Positions 11,336 to 23,046 of a DNA stretch of 64,000 nucleotides are shown piece by piece. Positions within the stretch are counted from its first letter, which is position 1. Every line of letters starts with the position of its first letter. The stretch is from Kuschelorhynchus macadamiae (lineage: Eukaryota > Arthropoda > Insecta > Coleoptera > Curculionidae), in assembly GCA_030620095.1 (NCBI GenBank), contig JAUTXW010000108.1, forward strand, positions 496,001 to 560,000, in the 5' to 3' direction. Under the pieces are notes generated by a model, which saw nothing but the letters and a program-made list of their open reading frames with translations, did not search any database and was not told the origin of the DNA. A program made the translations under genes and the position numbers.

Positions 11336-12348
11336 AGCCAGAACGTGCTAAATATGTAAAATGCTTCTTGTTCCGAAAATGTACTAAAACAATTTTTATT
11401 TTTTGGTTGTTATACTAAAAGAGTCCTTACTGAAATTGGAAAAAGCAATTTCAGAAATGTTTAAATTTTTTTCTTATTGATATCTATCTTTGTACCTCCT
11501 GTCTTATATGATCACATTTTTTGGCTAAATTGTTAGTTAGCATTTATTTTTCTATGGTTTGTTGTACCAACATTCTCCATAGAACATACAGGCAGTCCAG
11601 AAATTAATTTAAGATTAGTTGAACACTTATGATAATAAACATTTGTTCTTGCCACCGGTAAGTTATTGTAAGTTTTTAGTAATTTTGAATATTTTGCCAT
11701 GACGGTTTTCAAAAGCTTTCTATAGTTTTAGTAGTTAAGTAAATTCAGGTGGTTTCTTAGAAGCCAAAGACGCAGTACAATGGTTCTTTAGCATGACAAT
11801 GCATGCTTCAAAAATAGCATGTTATAACTTTTTTTTTAAATTTACATACCGGGTATTCTAATAATTTTATATATACATGGTAGCTAAACTACCTTATTGC
11901 TTAAGTTAGGCAGCAATTGACAATTTAAAAACCATTTTTGAAGGTGTAAAAATTCTGTCATCGCTGTAAGATTACAGGGTGTTGCAGAATCTAACAGAAA
12001 TGGTAGGAAAGGTTGTTTGCAAACAAAATGCAAAAATGTTACTATGGTTACAAATAGGTTGGGAGAGATGGCAAGTTAATATTCAGAAACCTTAATTTTC
12101 TAACAAAACACTATTACGTGAATCCATTAAGGCAGTTCCCAGATGCATTTTTTTTTTAAAAGTGGATCTAGAAAAAGGTCATATTGAGATGACACCACGG
12201 TTACCTGATTTGTTTACTTTGGATTTTTTTCTATGCGGCTACTTGAAAACTAACATACACGCAACGCAGCCAAATTTTGAGGAGGAATTGCCACATTGTA
12301 TCGTACATCAGTGTTAGAAGCTCGAGAACATTTTGAAGAGTCAGTGTA
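11336..12348 (+). mobile_element. Old DD41D-type element relic, left part
   Basis: Begins with TACAGGGTGTAAAGCC near 11334 and has another ACAGGGTG at about 11974. At its right it carries a transposase C-terminus interrupted at 12347 by the younger element that starts at 12349. A likely continuation follows that element at 14964-14990. Confidence 0.5.
12180..12348 (+). pseudogene. DD41D-type transposase C-terminal fragment
   Basis: Reads PRLPDLFTLDFFLCGYLK followed by TNIHATQPNFEEELPHC. This is a decayed form of the WPPRSPDL..LDFFLWGYLK signature that holds the third catalytic Asp. A later piece (LENILK in one frame, EHFEESVY in another) runs to the TA at 12347. Reading across the younger insertion gives EHFEESV then YRAYRF at 14964, so the element at 12349-14961 probably landed inside this coding sequence. 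Upstream catalytic parts are not readable. Confidence 0.6.
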
Positions 12349-12955
12349 CAGGGTGGCAATTTTATGGTGATACAGTACCTTATCTAGAAAACGGTAATAG
12401 TTACGACAAAAAGTTAAATACAGAAGTTGTTTGGATTCAATTAAATTTTTATTTTATTTCACTTTTGTTTATACAGGGTGTCTCGTTTTGACGTGACACA
12501 TGTCAACTTTCTTAATTTAAACGGGACATCCTATATATTATTACATGTTTCGATTCTACTATTAATTTGCGAAAGTTTTTATAATAACATCTATATTTGA
12601 ATTCTTTATCGTTTTTGAGTAAATTGAGTTTTTACAATTTTTTTTTAAAAAACATATTTTTTAAAAAAAAAATTTTACCTATAAAACTTTAATGGAACTG
12701 ACTAATATCCTAAACATACATTACTAAGGGTTGAATTCAACGAGTTTCCATGCTGGTCTTACCAATTAATATACAGGGTGTTAAAAATGGAGAGCAAAAC
12801 TTTAAATGTAAAAATCTCCTATTTTTGAAATGGAACACCCTGTATATTTTTATTTCATCTGATTCAGCATTCAATTACCTATCATTACTTATATATATGT
12901 CCTATACCTAAAATGAACAGTGTCGATTTTACTAGCCGTTTTCTGATTTATCCCG
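12349..12955 (+). repeat. Left terminal inverted repeat
   Basis: Besides the outer CAGGGTGG, it holds internal copies of the end motif in alternating orientation: ATACAGGGTG at 12471 and 12771, and inverted forms at about 12521 (ACATCCTATA) and 12831 (ACACCCTGTATA). The repeat is thus a mosaic of end-like blocks. Confidence 0.85.
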
Positions 12956-13094
12956 GAATTTTGCCAGTAAATGAGATCAGAAACTAAAAAATCAAGATAG
13001 GCTTAGGAAATAACCTAATGCAATTGTTGACTCAAGTTGACATTTGCTCTGTTTGTCATTTTTGACAAATTTTTGCTGCGAAATTTGTTAAAAA

Positions 13095-14105
13095 ATGTCT
13101 TTATATAGTTTAGATGAACGTTTGAAATTATACAACTGTTTCATAAAAAATAATAAAAGTCCAGGGTTAGCTCTTAGAGAATATTCGAGGGAATATCCTA
13201 ATAATCGAGTTCTCTCCAGGACTATATTTTTTCGAATTGTGCGTGATTTGGAAAATGGTGTCCTTAAAAACTTCAAGAAAAATCGTCTCAATTTTGTCCT
13301 CACTGAGGAAAAACAACTGGAGATTTTACTTTATTTCGAGGAAGATAATGAAAGAGCCCAAAGAGATGCTGACAGAGACATTGCAGGTGTCAGTAGAGGA
13401 GTATTCAAAAAACACTGCAGGTGAATGGTTATCATCCTTATAAATTTCTTCCAACTCAATTATTATCACAATTAGACTTTAATGAAAGATTGACTTTTTG
13501 TTGTGATATTATGGACCGGCAGTTCGAAAATGTGTTTTTTACGGCGGGCATTTTTAATCGGAAAAACACTCATTACTGGTCTCAAACTAATAAACATCTA
13601 ATAAAAGCAATTAAAAAACAAGGCCGTCAAACCGTAAATTTGTAGTGCGGAATTATTTGCGACCGTATTATCGGACCAATATCTTTTGACAGGTCGTTAA
13701 ATGGCGAAAGATACTTGGAGCTGCTTAGGAATGAAATCATGCCCCTTACCAACGACTTGCCAGCAAATATTCATTCAGCAGGATAGCGTTCTTTACCACA
13801 CGGTTGCACCCGTAGTAAATTTCCTTAATCAACATTTTCTATTGTGGATAGGAAGACATGGTTTAATATCCTGGCCACCACGAAGCCCTGATTTAAGCCC
13901 TTTAGACTTCTTTTTGTGGGGTGCACTAAAAAATAAAGTTTATAAAAATAGATCTAATAATAGAAATAAGTTAAAAATAAAAATCAGGGAAGAGATCAAT
14001 AATTTTAATGCATCTAATTCGGTAATGAACGCTATTCGAAAAATAGATACTATTTACACTTCATGTATTGCAGTGGACGGTGGCCATATTGAAAATTTTT
14101 TATAA
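13095..14105 (+). pseudogene. DD40D-type transposase with lost first catalytic Asp
   Basis: Relic of the transposase. The N-terminus (MSLYSLDERLKLYNCFIK ... LALREYSREYPNNRV) is the HTH region seen at the start of the related transposases here. A frameshift near 13420 leads to VNGYHPYKFLPTQLL. The segment NVFFTAGIFNRKNTHYWSQ lacks the usual WTDE box, so the first catalytic Asp is deleted. A stop at 13643 and a frameshift near 13770 follow. The C-terminal part has IQQDS (second Asp) and SWPPRSPDLSPLDFFLWG (third Asp in LDFF), with 40 residues between the two, and ends GGHIENFL. It cannot be active; a source of active enzyme elsewhere is unknown. Confidence 0.8.
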
Positions 14106-14366
14106 TCTGTTTTAATCATGTTTAATACTCAGTTAGTTATTAGTTATACCGTGTGGCACAAGATATTTTTTTGTCTCTCCCTTATTTTCGTAAACATTAA
14201 ATAATAAGAACATAAATTACGTAATATTTCACTTTTATTTGTATTTTCTAACATTATTTATAGTCGCTATCTGTGTTAAGGAAATGAGAATAAGGCTTAG
14301 TTTACGACATTTTTATTTTAGCCCACTTCATCTGTTTACTTGTATTAAAAAAAATATAGTCAAATC

Positions 14367-14961
14367 AGAAAACGGCTAATAAAATCGAAATTGTTCATTT
14401 TAGGTATAGGACATATATATGAGTAATGATAGGTAATTGAACGCTGAATCAGATGAAATAAAAATATACAGGGTGTTCTATTTGAAAAACAGGAGATTTT
14501 TACATTTAAAGTTTTTGTTTTGCTCTCCATTTTTAACACCCTGTATATTAATTGTTAAGACCAGCATGGAAACTCGTTGAATTGAACCCTTAGTAATGTA
14601 TGTTTAGGATATTAGTCAGTTCCATTAAAGTTTTATAAGTAAAACATTTTTTTTTTAAATAGGTTTTTTTTAAATTCTAAAAACTCAATTTACTCAAAAA
14701 CGATAAAGAATTCAAATATAGATGTTATTATGAAAACTTTTGCTAATTAACAGTAGAATCGAAACATGTAATAATATATAGGGTATCCCATTTAAATTAA
14801 GAAAGTTGACATGTGTCACGTCAAAACGAAACACCTTGTATAAGCAAAAGTGAAATAAAATAAAAATTTAATTGAATCCAAACAACTTTTGTGTTTAACT
14901 TTTTGTCGTAACTATTACCGTTTTCTAGATAAGATATTGTCACCATAAAATGGCCACCCTG
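14367..14961 (-). repeat. Right terminal inverted repeat
   Basis: Inverted counterpart of 12349-12955. It keeps the alternating ATACAGGGTG and CACCCTGTAT blocks at about 14467, 14535, 14780 and 14952. Confidence 0.85.
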
Positions 14962-15511
14962 TACAGGGCGTACAGATTTTGATCGTTTTACGAGGTACAC
15001 GATTGCGGTTTTCACTCACTATGCTACTTTTTTGCGAAACGAAAGATCGTAATTAAAATTTTTATAGTCCGCTTTGTTTCTAAGATACAGGGTGAAATTG
15101 AAAATGTTGCATTTTGTGCACCCCTTTGTTATCATTTAACTTATAAAAAGTAAACAATGTTTCTAAAGTAGTTTTTCCGTAGAATCCAGGGATGTATTTT
15201 TATTTTTTCTGTGGGTAGTCATTTTTATGTTATGACCCAAAGTTAGGTTTTTTTAAATGTGACACCCTATATATTTTTAAATAATCTTTTTTCGTTTTTT
15301 ACAAGCTTTTCAAAAATATGTAACACTATATGTATATTTTCAATATTAAGTCCAATATTAGCACCTTTTATATTAAAAAATCAAAAATCTTACTAGGCCA
15401 AGGAGGACATTTGAAATAACAAAAGTAGTTTATGTCAGAATAACCAACGTCTTAGATGTATTTGTTCTCGATTTGCGTTAAAACTTTTTAATAGCATTAG
15501 ACTTCTCAACT
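14962..15511. repeat. DD41D-type terminal-repeat debris
   Basis: After the TA at 14962 come ACAGGGCG, a GATACAGGGTGAAATTG block near 15087, GTGCACCCCTTTG and GACACCCTATATA near 15263. It is probably the left end of the relic whose N-terminus follows. Confidence 0.5.
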
Positions 15512-15850
15512 ATGGTAGACAATGTAATATTCGAAAATTATGAAAAATACGACATGTTTATATCCAGTGCGACGAAAACGCAGATGAAGCTCTGGAACTA
15601 TATTTAAACAGGTAATATTATAGATATTTATTTTTCTCATTCTAGTTAAATATTTAAAATACGATATCCTGATGTAGGTACCAGAAAAAAAGCAACCGGA
15701 TAAAAATTTTTTTTAAGATTAAACTCAAATTTATTTGAACACTCGTTTGTCAAACCGCTGCCTACAACGTTTAACAAGGGACATCGCGATATTGACGAAG
15801 TGAATGTGTTGGCTTCCGTCGACGCAGTTTCAACCTTAGAGGAAGAATAA
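15512..15850 (+). pseudogene. DD41D-type transposase N-terminal relic
   Basis: From an ATG at 15512: MVDNVIFENYEKYDMFIQC then DENADEALELYLNR, then about 57 nt of AT-rich DNA starting GTAATA, then RYPDVGTRKKATG. This matches the plan of the N-terminal HTH in these transposases, where an NERYPxR motif follows a helix rich in Ala and Leu. A later piece, NLFEHSFVKPLPTTFNKGH followed by IDEVNVLASVDAVS, is the linker to the catalytic domain. The gap could be an intron with a damaged acceptor or a simple insertion. No catalytic domain or right terminal repeat is recognisable downstream. Confidence 0.5.
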
Positions 15851-17041
15851 AAATAGAGTTCATTACTTACATATTTAGCCACTGCCAAGATTATCTCACA
15901 GTATAAGGTCGATCGTACGACGATGCCAAGCGTAGCCGGGACCACCAATGTTTATACCAATTTATAATACGGTGAATATGTTTAAACATGATGCAATAAA
16001 ATTTTCATACAAATAATAGTAATGTATTTCCAGTATTAGTTTCTAAGCAGTATAAAGAAATTACTTTTATTGCAAAATAGTAAAATACAAACTAAAAATA
16101 AAATAAAAGTCTCAGATCAGATTTCACCAGTAAAAATAGTTTTAGTTAGCTATGGCAAACCCGATCGACAACTCCACGTATTAGACCATCCCACTTTCGT
16201 ATTAGACCATCCCACTTTCATTGACAAGGGATCCTTATAGTAAAAAAGTATAATAGTCTACAGTAAACATTGTTACAGGGTCACGTGACCGGCGTGACTC
16301 AAAAACCAATAGCGGGTCGTGGAACTACAATAAATTTTAACGTTTAAGAAATTAATTTGCTAAAAAATATTTTATTAGATACCAAGCTTTTCTTAGCGTC
16401 ACTACTGCATGTGTTTTAATGTATTATTGTGTATTTGTTGATATGGCTCAAATCTTTTAATTATATGTTGCCTTACTTCAAGAAGCAGCGTTTTAAAGGT
16501 GTGGTGACATTAATTATTTAAATATTTAATAAATAAGTTTTATTTACTTTATTTTGGACATTGCGAAACTAGGAGCTTTAGTAGACCTATGGTGCGGCAA
16601 TGTGAATTTGTAAAAAAATGGCCGTTTAAGTTTGGAATTTTCTTTTAATCACTAAGTAAACAGCAAGATTTCCTTTTCGAGGAGAACGTTTATTTCGTCG
16701 GGGGTCAAGTGAGAATCTTCAGAAGCAAAATGATACAAAAAAGACCCTGAGGTGATTTTTTTGACGATTACAGTAGTTTTTCCTACCAGAGAATTAAAAT
16801 AATTATAGAATATACCTATACTATATTAAAATAGCCGAAGGGCGTCTCACACTCAAAAAAACAGTACTGCGATTTCGAAAATCACTAGATTTTGGATGAA
16901 ATCTGGGGAAATAATAAAGTTTCGGATGATTTCGCGCCTTTTTTTAATTTTCACTAGAGTTGGGCCAATTTTTTATATAAGTGTTGTCAGGTAAAGGAAT
17001 TTAAATGGTGACTCTTTGGGTATTAAAAGTAAAAATGTGTA
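15851..17041. other. No gene seen; one short duplication
   Basis: No supported coding sequence. The only structure noticed is the short tandem duplication at 16180-16218, listed separately. Confidence 0.45.
16180..16218 (+). repeat. Two tandem copies of a ~21-bp unit
   Basis: GTATTAGACCATCCCACTTTC occurs twice in direct succession. This is a simple short duplication. Confidence 0.85.
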
Positions 17042-17804
17042 CCGGGTGATCAATTAAGGGTAGCGAGCGGCCATATCTCATAAGATATTGGTCGTATAGA
17101 TTTGAGAAAAAAAATCGTAATAAAAGTCGCCAAGAGAAATTGCTGAAAATTATTTTCGAGTTTGTCAACCGTCCGCTAGAGGGCGTAACAAGCAACACCA
17201 AGTAGAAAAATGGGGTTTTTATAGAATTTTGTCTAATGAAAATATATCGATGATATCATTTTCATATTTAGTGACCATTTCGCTACACTTTTTGTCTAAA
17301 ATGTTTTGTTCTATATATCAAAATAAAGCGGTGGGGGCAGTTCAATTGTTTTTTCAAACAAACCAAAAAGTCTCCCGTTTCTTTTGACCGATTTTAGCAA
17401 ACTTAGGCTCATATGAAAGAGCATAATTTGCACTACAAAACGCTTATTTGGTTTTGAATTTTTTACTTTTGCTGGCGTCGCCAGATGGCGTTAACTGAAT
17501 TAGTAGCATATTTTTTAGTTTTTTCCAAAAAAAACAAATGTAATGGTATATTCATTTTTACATATTTTAAAAGGGGATAAATTTCTCTATAATTTAATGA
17601 AAATAATTTTTTATCATCTACCTTTTTTTAAACCGTTGATATTGACCAAAATATTTTATTTTATTAAAAAATGGCACGCCACTGTTTTTTGTCAAAATAA
17701 AAATCAGTTTCGTAATCACTTATTAGTTGCTAACAAAAAGAACCTCTTGACTTTTTTTCGTTAGACGAACGGTTTTGGATTGAAAAAATAAGATGTTTAA
17801 CAAT
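17042..17804 (+). repeat. Left terminal inverted repeat
   Basis: Mirrors 19288-19999. Both arms contain the same 73-codon open frame (MVYS.LHILK.DKFLYNLMK...), best read as a by-product of a conserved arm and not as a gene. The inner edge is near AATAAGATGTTTAACAATG. Confidence 0.85.
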
Positions 17805-18121
17805 GATAACTATAAGGTTCAAAATTATTTTTAAATATTACATTTCACAATAATAAAATTATTACTTATTATTTTTATCATTAATAATCATTTAATTAGT
17901 GAGAGAATGCTTTAGTTCATAATTTATTATTAATAATTATTATTATTTCATAATTTAAATTAAAAATCAAACTTAACTAACATCGCATTTAAGCGAAGCA
18001 GGCCATGATCTACGTTAAGAAACAAAACACCAAATTGTCAATCACGTTGATATTCATTTTGATAGTTCCTGCTATTGACATCTAATTTAATGTTATGTAA
18101 AAAGTATTTTTACAACAAATC

Positions 18122-19193
18122 ATGCCTTTTACGAATCAAGAAGCCTTTGATATGTTGAGAATTTATTTTCAATGTTTTGAAAATGCGGCGATTGCTTCTA
18201 GGCAGTACGCACTGCGTTATCCCCTCCGAAGACACCATTCGAGAATGGTTTTTCATCGTTTAGCCTTACGTTTAAGGCAACATGGCCAAGTGCAACCAAC
18301 TCCAACTTTGAGAAGAAATCGTAGAGTAAGAAGAGAAATCGAGAAGATAACATTATAAATGTGTTGGCTTATATTCATGCAGACCCCCATTTATGCATAA
18401 GAGAGAACTCCAGAGATTTAGGAATATCCTATGGCTCAGTGTAAAAAATATTAATGGATTTTAAAATGCATCCATATCACATCGTGATTCATCAAGCCCT
18501 AAATGACACTGACATTGAACTTAGGCTCGATTACTGCTACTGGCTTAGATACTTCATTAGGGAAAACCATCATATTTTGTCACAAATATTGTGGACAGAC
18601 GAGCATCGTTTTGCAGTAATGGCAGGGTAAATCTTCATAACGTGCATTACTGGTCGGACACTAATCCACACTGGTTACGTGAAGATTATCAGCAGGGTCG
18701 ATGGAGCGTCAACGTCTGGTGCGGTGTTATTAATGGTGCTATTATCGGTCCGCACATCTTTAATGGCAATCTAATCGGTGACATGTATTTGAACTTTTTA
18801 TTTAACGATTTACCAGGACTCTTAGAAAATGTGCATTTACAAGTAAGAAGAAACATGTGGTTTCAACAAGACGGATGCCCGGCACATTATTCACGAAATG
18901 TGCAAGATTTTTTGAACAGGCATTTTCCTAACCGTTGGATTGGTAGAGGCAGTCTATTTTTCTGGCCACCACGGTCCCCCGATTTAGCCTGCCTTGATTT
19001 TTATCTGTGGGGCCGAATAAAGGATTTGGTGTATAAAACTCGACCAACTACTCGAGAAGACATGATAGTCCGAATTCAAAACGCCATAAATATTATACCA
19101 AGAGCGGAAATTGAGACAGCTGTCAACTCCACCCAGAAGAGATTGGACCAGTGCATTCAAAATAATGGACAACATTTACGACAAAACTATTAA
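18122..19193 (+). pseudogene. DD41D transposase, frameshifted
   Basis: The N-terminal HTH region begins MPFTNQEAFDMLRIYFQCF and includes ASRQYALRYPLRRHHS. A frameshift near 18350 leads to IINVLAYIHADPHLCIREN, an in-frame TAA follows after SYGSV (about 18440), and a third lesion cuts the WTDE box near 18600, where the first catalytic Asp lies. After that the catalytic domain is open for 200 residues: VHYWSDTNPHWLREDYQQGR, WSVNVWCGVINGAIIGPHIF, QQDGCPAHY (second Asp), FFWPPRSPDLACLDFYLWG (third Asp). There are 41 residues between second and third Asp. The end is NNGQHLRQNY. Only three small lesions are seen, so loss of function is recent on this time scale. Confidence 0.85.
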
Positions 19194-19287
19194 TTTATTT
19201 TTAACGTTTATTTTTAAAGTTCTATGTTCTTGTTTTTAGTGTTATTGCTCCTGCTGTTGTTGAACAGTTTTATTAAGATTTTTCATT

Positions 19288-19999
19288 GTTAAACATCTTA
19301 TTTTTTTAAATCCAAAACCGTTCGTCTAACGAAAAAAAGTCAAGAGGTTCTTTTTGTTAGCAACTAATAAGTGATTACGAAAATGATTTTTATTTTGACA
19401 AAAAGCAGTGGCGTGCCATTTTTTAATAAAATAAAATAATAATTTGGTCAATATCAACGGTTCAAAAAAAGGTAGATGACAAATTATTTTCATTAAATTA
19501 TAGAGAAATTTATCTTCTTTTAAAATATGTAAAAGTGAATATACCATTACATTTGTTTTTTTTTTTTAAACTAAAAAATATGCTACTAATTCAGTTAACG
19601 CCATCTAGCGACGCCCGCAAAAGTCAAAAATTCAAAACCAAATAAGCGTTTTGTAGTGCAAATTATGCTCTTTCATATGAGTTTGAAAAAACAATTGAAC
19701 TTCCCCCACCGCTTTATTTTGATATATAGAAGAAAACATTTTAGACAAAAAATGTAGGGAAATGGTCACTAAATATGAAAATGATATCATCGATATATTT
19801 TCATTAGGCAAAATTCTATAAAAACCCCATTTTTCTACTTGGTGTTGGTTGTTACGCCCTCTAGCGGACGTTTGACAACCTCGAAAATAATTTTCAGCAA
19901 TTTCTCTTGGCGACTTTTATTATGATTTTTTTTTCTCAAATCTATACGACCAATATCTTATGAGATATGGCCGCTCGCTATCCTTAACTGATCACCCTG
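19288..19999 (-). repeat. Right terminal inverted repeat
   Basis: Inverted counterpart of 17042-17804, ending GATCACCCTG before TA. Confidence 0.85.
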
Positions 20000-20139
20000 T
20001 ACGTGAACATGTTCTAAACTGGTTAGAATTTAAGATTTAGGATATTGAAAATTAAAAAAATCTTTTATTTTTTAAATTTAATCTATTAACACAGAAAAAC
20101 AATATGACAATTGGCTATTCTATTCGTATCTAATCGCGC

Positions 20140-21490
20140 TCGCTATTTTTTACTTTCCTCGCAAGAGGAAAGTATTCTAGTTACAAAATACTAAATACTA
20201 TCCGGGACAGAGCTCAAGAACTGCTTGTCCTATTTACTTCAAGTTTTGGTTAAAAGTTAAAGGTCATATGATGATGACGTGGTAACATTTTGGTGAAAAT
20301 CCAGTATGACTGAACAAAATTGCGGTTTATTGAAATGTTAAAAAAATATTACTTAAAATGACAAATTCAAAATGGGGAAACAAAACGGTGGCCTAATTAA
20401 ATGTTTAAAAATCTGAAAAAAGTACTTATCAGATTGATTGATTGATTGATGACATTTCCATTTTAAATATTAATTACTAAAAATTTATGAATTGCTCACT
20501 TAATATCGATTTTTAATCAAATCTGTATAAATATTAAAATTCGCTTGGATTCTAGGCATTCGTCCTCTTATTTTTGAAATATTTACTAAAAATGTATGAT
20601 ATGTATTTTCAAATACCACCAGATTCCTACTTTCTTTCAACGAAATCTACACAAATGTTAATATTCCGCCGCCATGTTGGCATTACAATCTTGAATTTTT
20701 AAAATGTTGACAAAAATTCATGATGTGCAGTTCTAAATACCCCTAAATGCCGAATTTTAATCAAATCTGCAAAAATTTTAAAATTAGTCTGCTATGGTGG
20801 TGCCGCCATTTTTAATTCTCAAATATTGACGAAAATTTCATAACTTTTATTCCAAAATACTTCTAGATAATGATATTTCAGCCGAATCTGTACAAATTGC
20901 AAAATTTGTTCGTTATATTGGCGCCACCATTTTGATTTTTGTTGTGCATTCTTAAATAATCCTCACAAATGTTAAAATCATCCGTCAGACCTGTTGACAT
21001 TGTCATTTTGATACCGCCATTTTGAATTTTTAAATGCTGATACTTTTAAATTTTCCTAGGCACTGATATTCAGTTTTAACTACACAAGTAGCAAAATTCG
21101 TCAGCCGTATTCGCGCCGCCATTTTGGATTTCTAAACGTTGACTAAAAAAATTCGGATTTTTTATATCCGAAAGTGTATGCATGTCAAATTTGAAAAGTG
21201 CTGAAAAATCCATTACATGATTTGAACCAGAAATAAAAACATACAATCAGACGAATAGAAAGCCAATAAAAGCGCGTTAAAAGCATTGATTTTAGTTTAA
21301 AACCCTAACACCCGTATTCACTAAAGAGGTTTTATCGTTTATAAAAGTTTATCGAGTAAGTGGATTTTTTAGCTGTACCGGAACAGACCGACCGACCGAC
21401 AGTAATGGAAAAACGTGAGAATCTGTAAAAACCCGGAACAATAATTTTTTCACGATTAATGATATTTCCTTATGCGGGAAGTGAAAACTC
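20140..21490. repeat. Modular interspersed repeat with degenerate ~110-130 bp units
   Basis: It starts with a palindromic cuff (ACTTTCCTCGCAAGAGGAAA) and ends with a related TTCCTTATGCGGGAAGTG. Between them, degenerate modules recur about every 110-130 bp, each with a GCCGCCATTTTG-like core, an AAATnTTGAC stretch and an AAATCTGnACAAAT stretch. No protein is encoded. A short (ATTG)4 run lies near 20435. Related single modules occur at 46.3, 49.1 and 62.1 kb. Confidence 0.5.
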
Positions 21491-21905
21491 GCGCCGTCAC
21501 TGGCATTCGTCAAAAAATAGCCACCGCTTGGGCATGGGCCATCCCCACTTCTTGTTTTATCGTAAACATTGGTCGATAGAATGTGAAAAATAGGGGAACC
21601 AGGTTGGCGCATACCCCTAACGTGATTTATGAATGAGTTGTGATCTCTACTTTAATTCTTACTCCAAGGTTTCAACTAATTCCTAATTGAAACATATAAC
21701 GGCATTGTTAAATCCAGGTGCTGGTATTTTGAACAGGCAAAATGAAAGGGGTTTCGTCTCAGGAAAATAAGAATGTTATATTTAATGTCTCCACTCTTGG
21801 AAGCAAATTCGTCTATAAAATCTATGACTGCAATTAAATACCTAGAGAACCTGGAAATAGTGGTGCCCGAAATAACCGAAGATATTTCTTTGGCGCGACT
21901 CAATG
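21491..21905. other. No gene seen
   Basis: Unassigned sequence between the modular repeat and the ribozyme repeat array. A minus-strand open frame here shares only its first residues with the repeat array and has no recognisable domain. Confidence 0.4.
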
Positions 21906-22216
21906 ACAGTAAAAATCTTTTTTGGCTTTTTCGCAACTGAATAAAGATATTTAACTTTAAATTAATTGAAGCATATATTTAATATAATTACATACCTCAA
22001 CATGTAGACTAGTCTGTCTACGGAATGTTTCGATACATAATATAAATAATATTATTTAAGCAAGCATAAGAAATTATATCATTTACCTTAAGTTTTTATA
22101 GACACATAGTAGTTGTACAAATACTTTCATTCTATCGGGACTCGTCAGTGCGCCGATCGTAAGAGAAAAACATTAAATAATAGAAAATAATTGATTTCAA
22201 AATTTTAAAATGTGTC
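21906..22216 (-). repeat. Inverted, partial copy of the 412-bp repeat
   Basis: Reverse complement of most of one 412-bp unit, running from AAAAATCTTTTTTGGC through the ACTCGTCAG hammerhead core to AAAATTTTAAAATGTGTCA. It sits head-to-head with the direct array, which starts at 22232 after a short AATAATAATAA spacer. Confidence 0.85.
22101..22154 (-). ncRNA. Hammerhead ribozyme, inverted unit
   Basis: Minus strand: stem I GGCGCA, core CTGACGA (position 7 may vary), stem II GTCC/GAAT with one mismatch, then GAAA, stem III GTA/TAC, site CTA, stem I return TGTGTC. Stem II is weakened, so activity is doubtful. Confidence 0.6.
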
Positions 22217-22580
22217 AAAGTAAATAATAATAAGGTAAATGATATAATTTCTTATGCTTGCTTAAATAATATTATTTATATTATATATGTATATATTCCG
22301 TAGACAGCCTAGTCCACATGTTGAGGTATGTAATTATATTAAATATCTGCTTCAATTAATTTAAAGTTAAATATTTTTATTCAGTTGCGAAAAAGCCAAA
22401 AAAGATTTTTGTTTGTCAATCTAAACACAACAAATAATCTGAACACATTTAAAAATAACGTTATAGATGGCTGCAAACTATCATTTTTTTCATATCTAGG
22501 TTACATGTCAAACAAACTGACACATTTTAAAATTTTGAAATCAATTCTTTTCTATTATTTAATGTTTTTCTCTTACGGTC

Positions 22581-22633
22581 GGCGCACTGATGAGTCCCGA
22601 CAGGATAAAAGTATTGTACAACTACTATGTGTC
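22581..22633 (+). ncRNA. Hammerhead ribozyme unit 1, core mutated
   Basis: Same layout as the other units, but the GAAA core box reads AAAA after GGAT. The changed base corresponds to G12, which is needed for catalysis, so this copy should be inactive. Confidence 0.65.
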
Positions 22634-22993
22634 TACAAAAACTTAAGGTAAATGATATAATTTCTTATGCTTGCTTAAATAATATTATTTATATTATGTA
22701 TCGAAACATTCCGTAGACAGACTAGTCTACATGTTGAGGTATGTAATTATATTAAATATCTGCTGCAATTAATTTAAAGTTAAATATTTTTATTCAGTTG
22801 CGAAAAAGCCAAAAAAGATTTTTGTTTGTCAATCTAAAAGCAACAAATAATCTGAACACATTTAAAAATAACCTTATAGATGTTTGCAAACTATCATTTT
22901 TTTCATATCTAGGTTACATGTCAAACAAACTGACACATTTTAAAATTTTGAAATCAATTCTTTTCTATTATTTAATGTTTTTCTCTTACGGTC

Positions 22994-23046
22994 GGCGCAC
23001 TGATGAGTCCCGACAGGATGAAAGTATTGTACAACTAAAATGTGTC
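22994..23046 (+). ncRNA. Hammerhead ribozyme unit 2, stem III damaged
   Basis: The cores CTGATGA and GAAA and stem II are intact. The end of stem III and the cleavage triplet read ACTAAAA instead of ACTACTA, so stem III closes poorly and cleavage is unlikely. Confidence 0.65.

Larger units (their letters stand above)
12349..14961 (+). mobile_element. DD40D/DD41D Tc1-mariner element with ~600-bp TIRs
   Basis: The outer ends are CAGGGTGGCAATTTTATGG and, in reverse complement, CAGGGTGGCCATTTTATGG. A TA flanks each side (12347-12348 and 14962-14963), as expected for TA target duplication. Inverted similarity continues inward for about 600 bp on each side (12349-12955 and 14367-14961). A decayed transposase gene sits in the middle. 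The element is inserted in an older relative. Confidence 0.9.
17042..19999 (+). mobile_element. DD41D Tc1-mariner element with ~710-760-bp TIRs
   Basis: The left end is CCGGGTGATCAATTAAGG and the right end in reverse complement is CAGGGTGATCAGTTAAGG, each flanked by TA (17040-17041 and 20000-20001). Inverted similarity runs from the ends to about 17804 and from about 19288. A decayed transposase lies between. Shared blocks include GCGAGCGGCCATATCTCATA and TCTATACGACCAATATC. Confidence 0.9.

Noticed and set aside
15646..15948. 100-codon minus-strand frame
   Set aside because: It is the opposite strand of a readable transposase N-terminus (YPDVGTRKKATG and following) on the plus strand.
17543..19547. 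Conserved 73-codon frame (MVYS.LHILK...LLTFFR) present on both strands
   Set aside because: The two copies are mirror images in the left and right terminal inverted repeats of one element, so similarity comes from the repeats and not from a gene.
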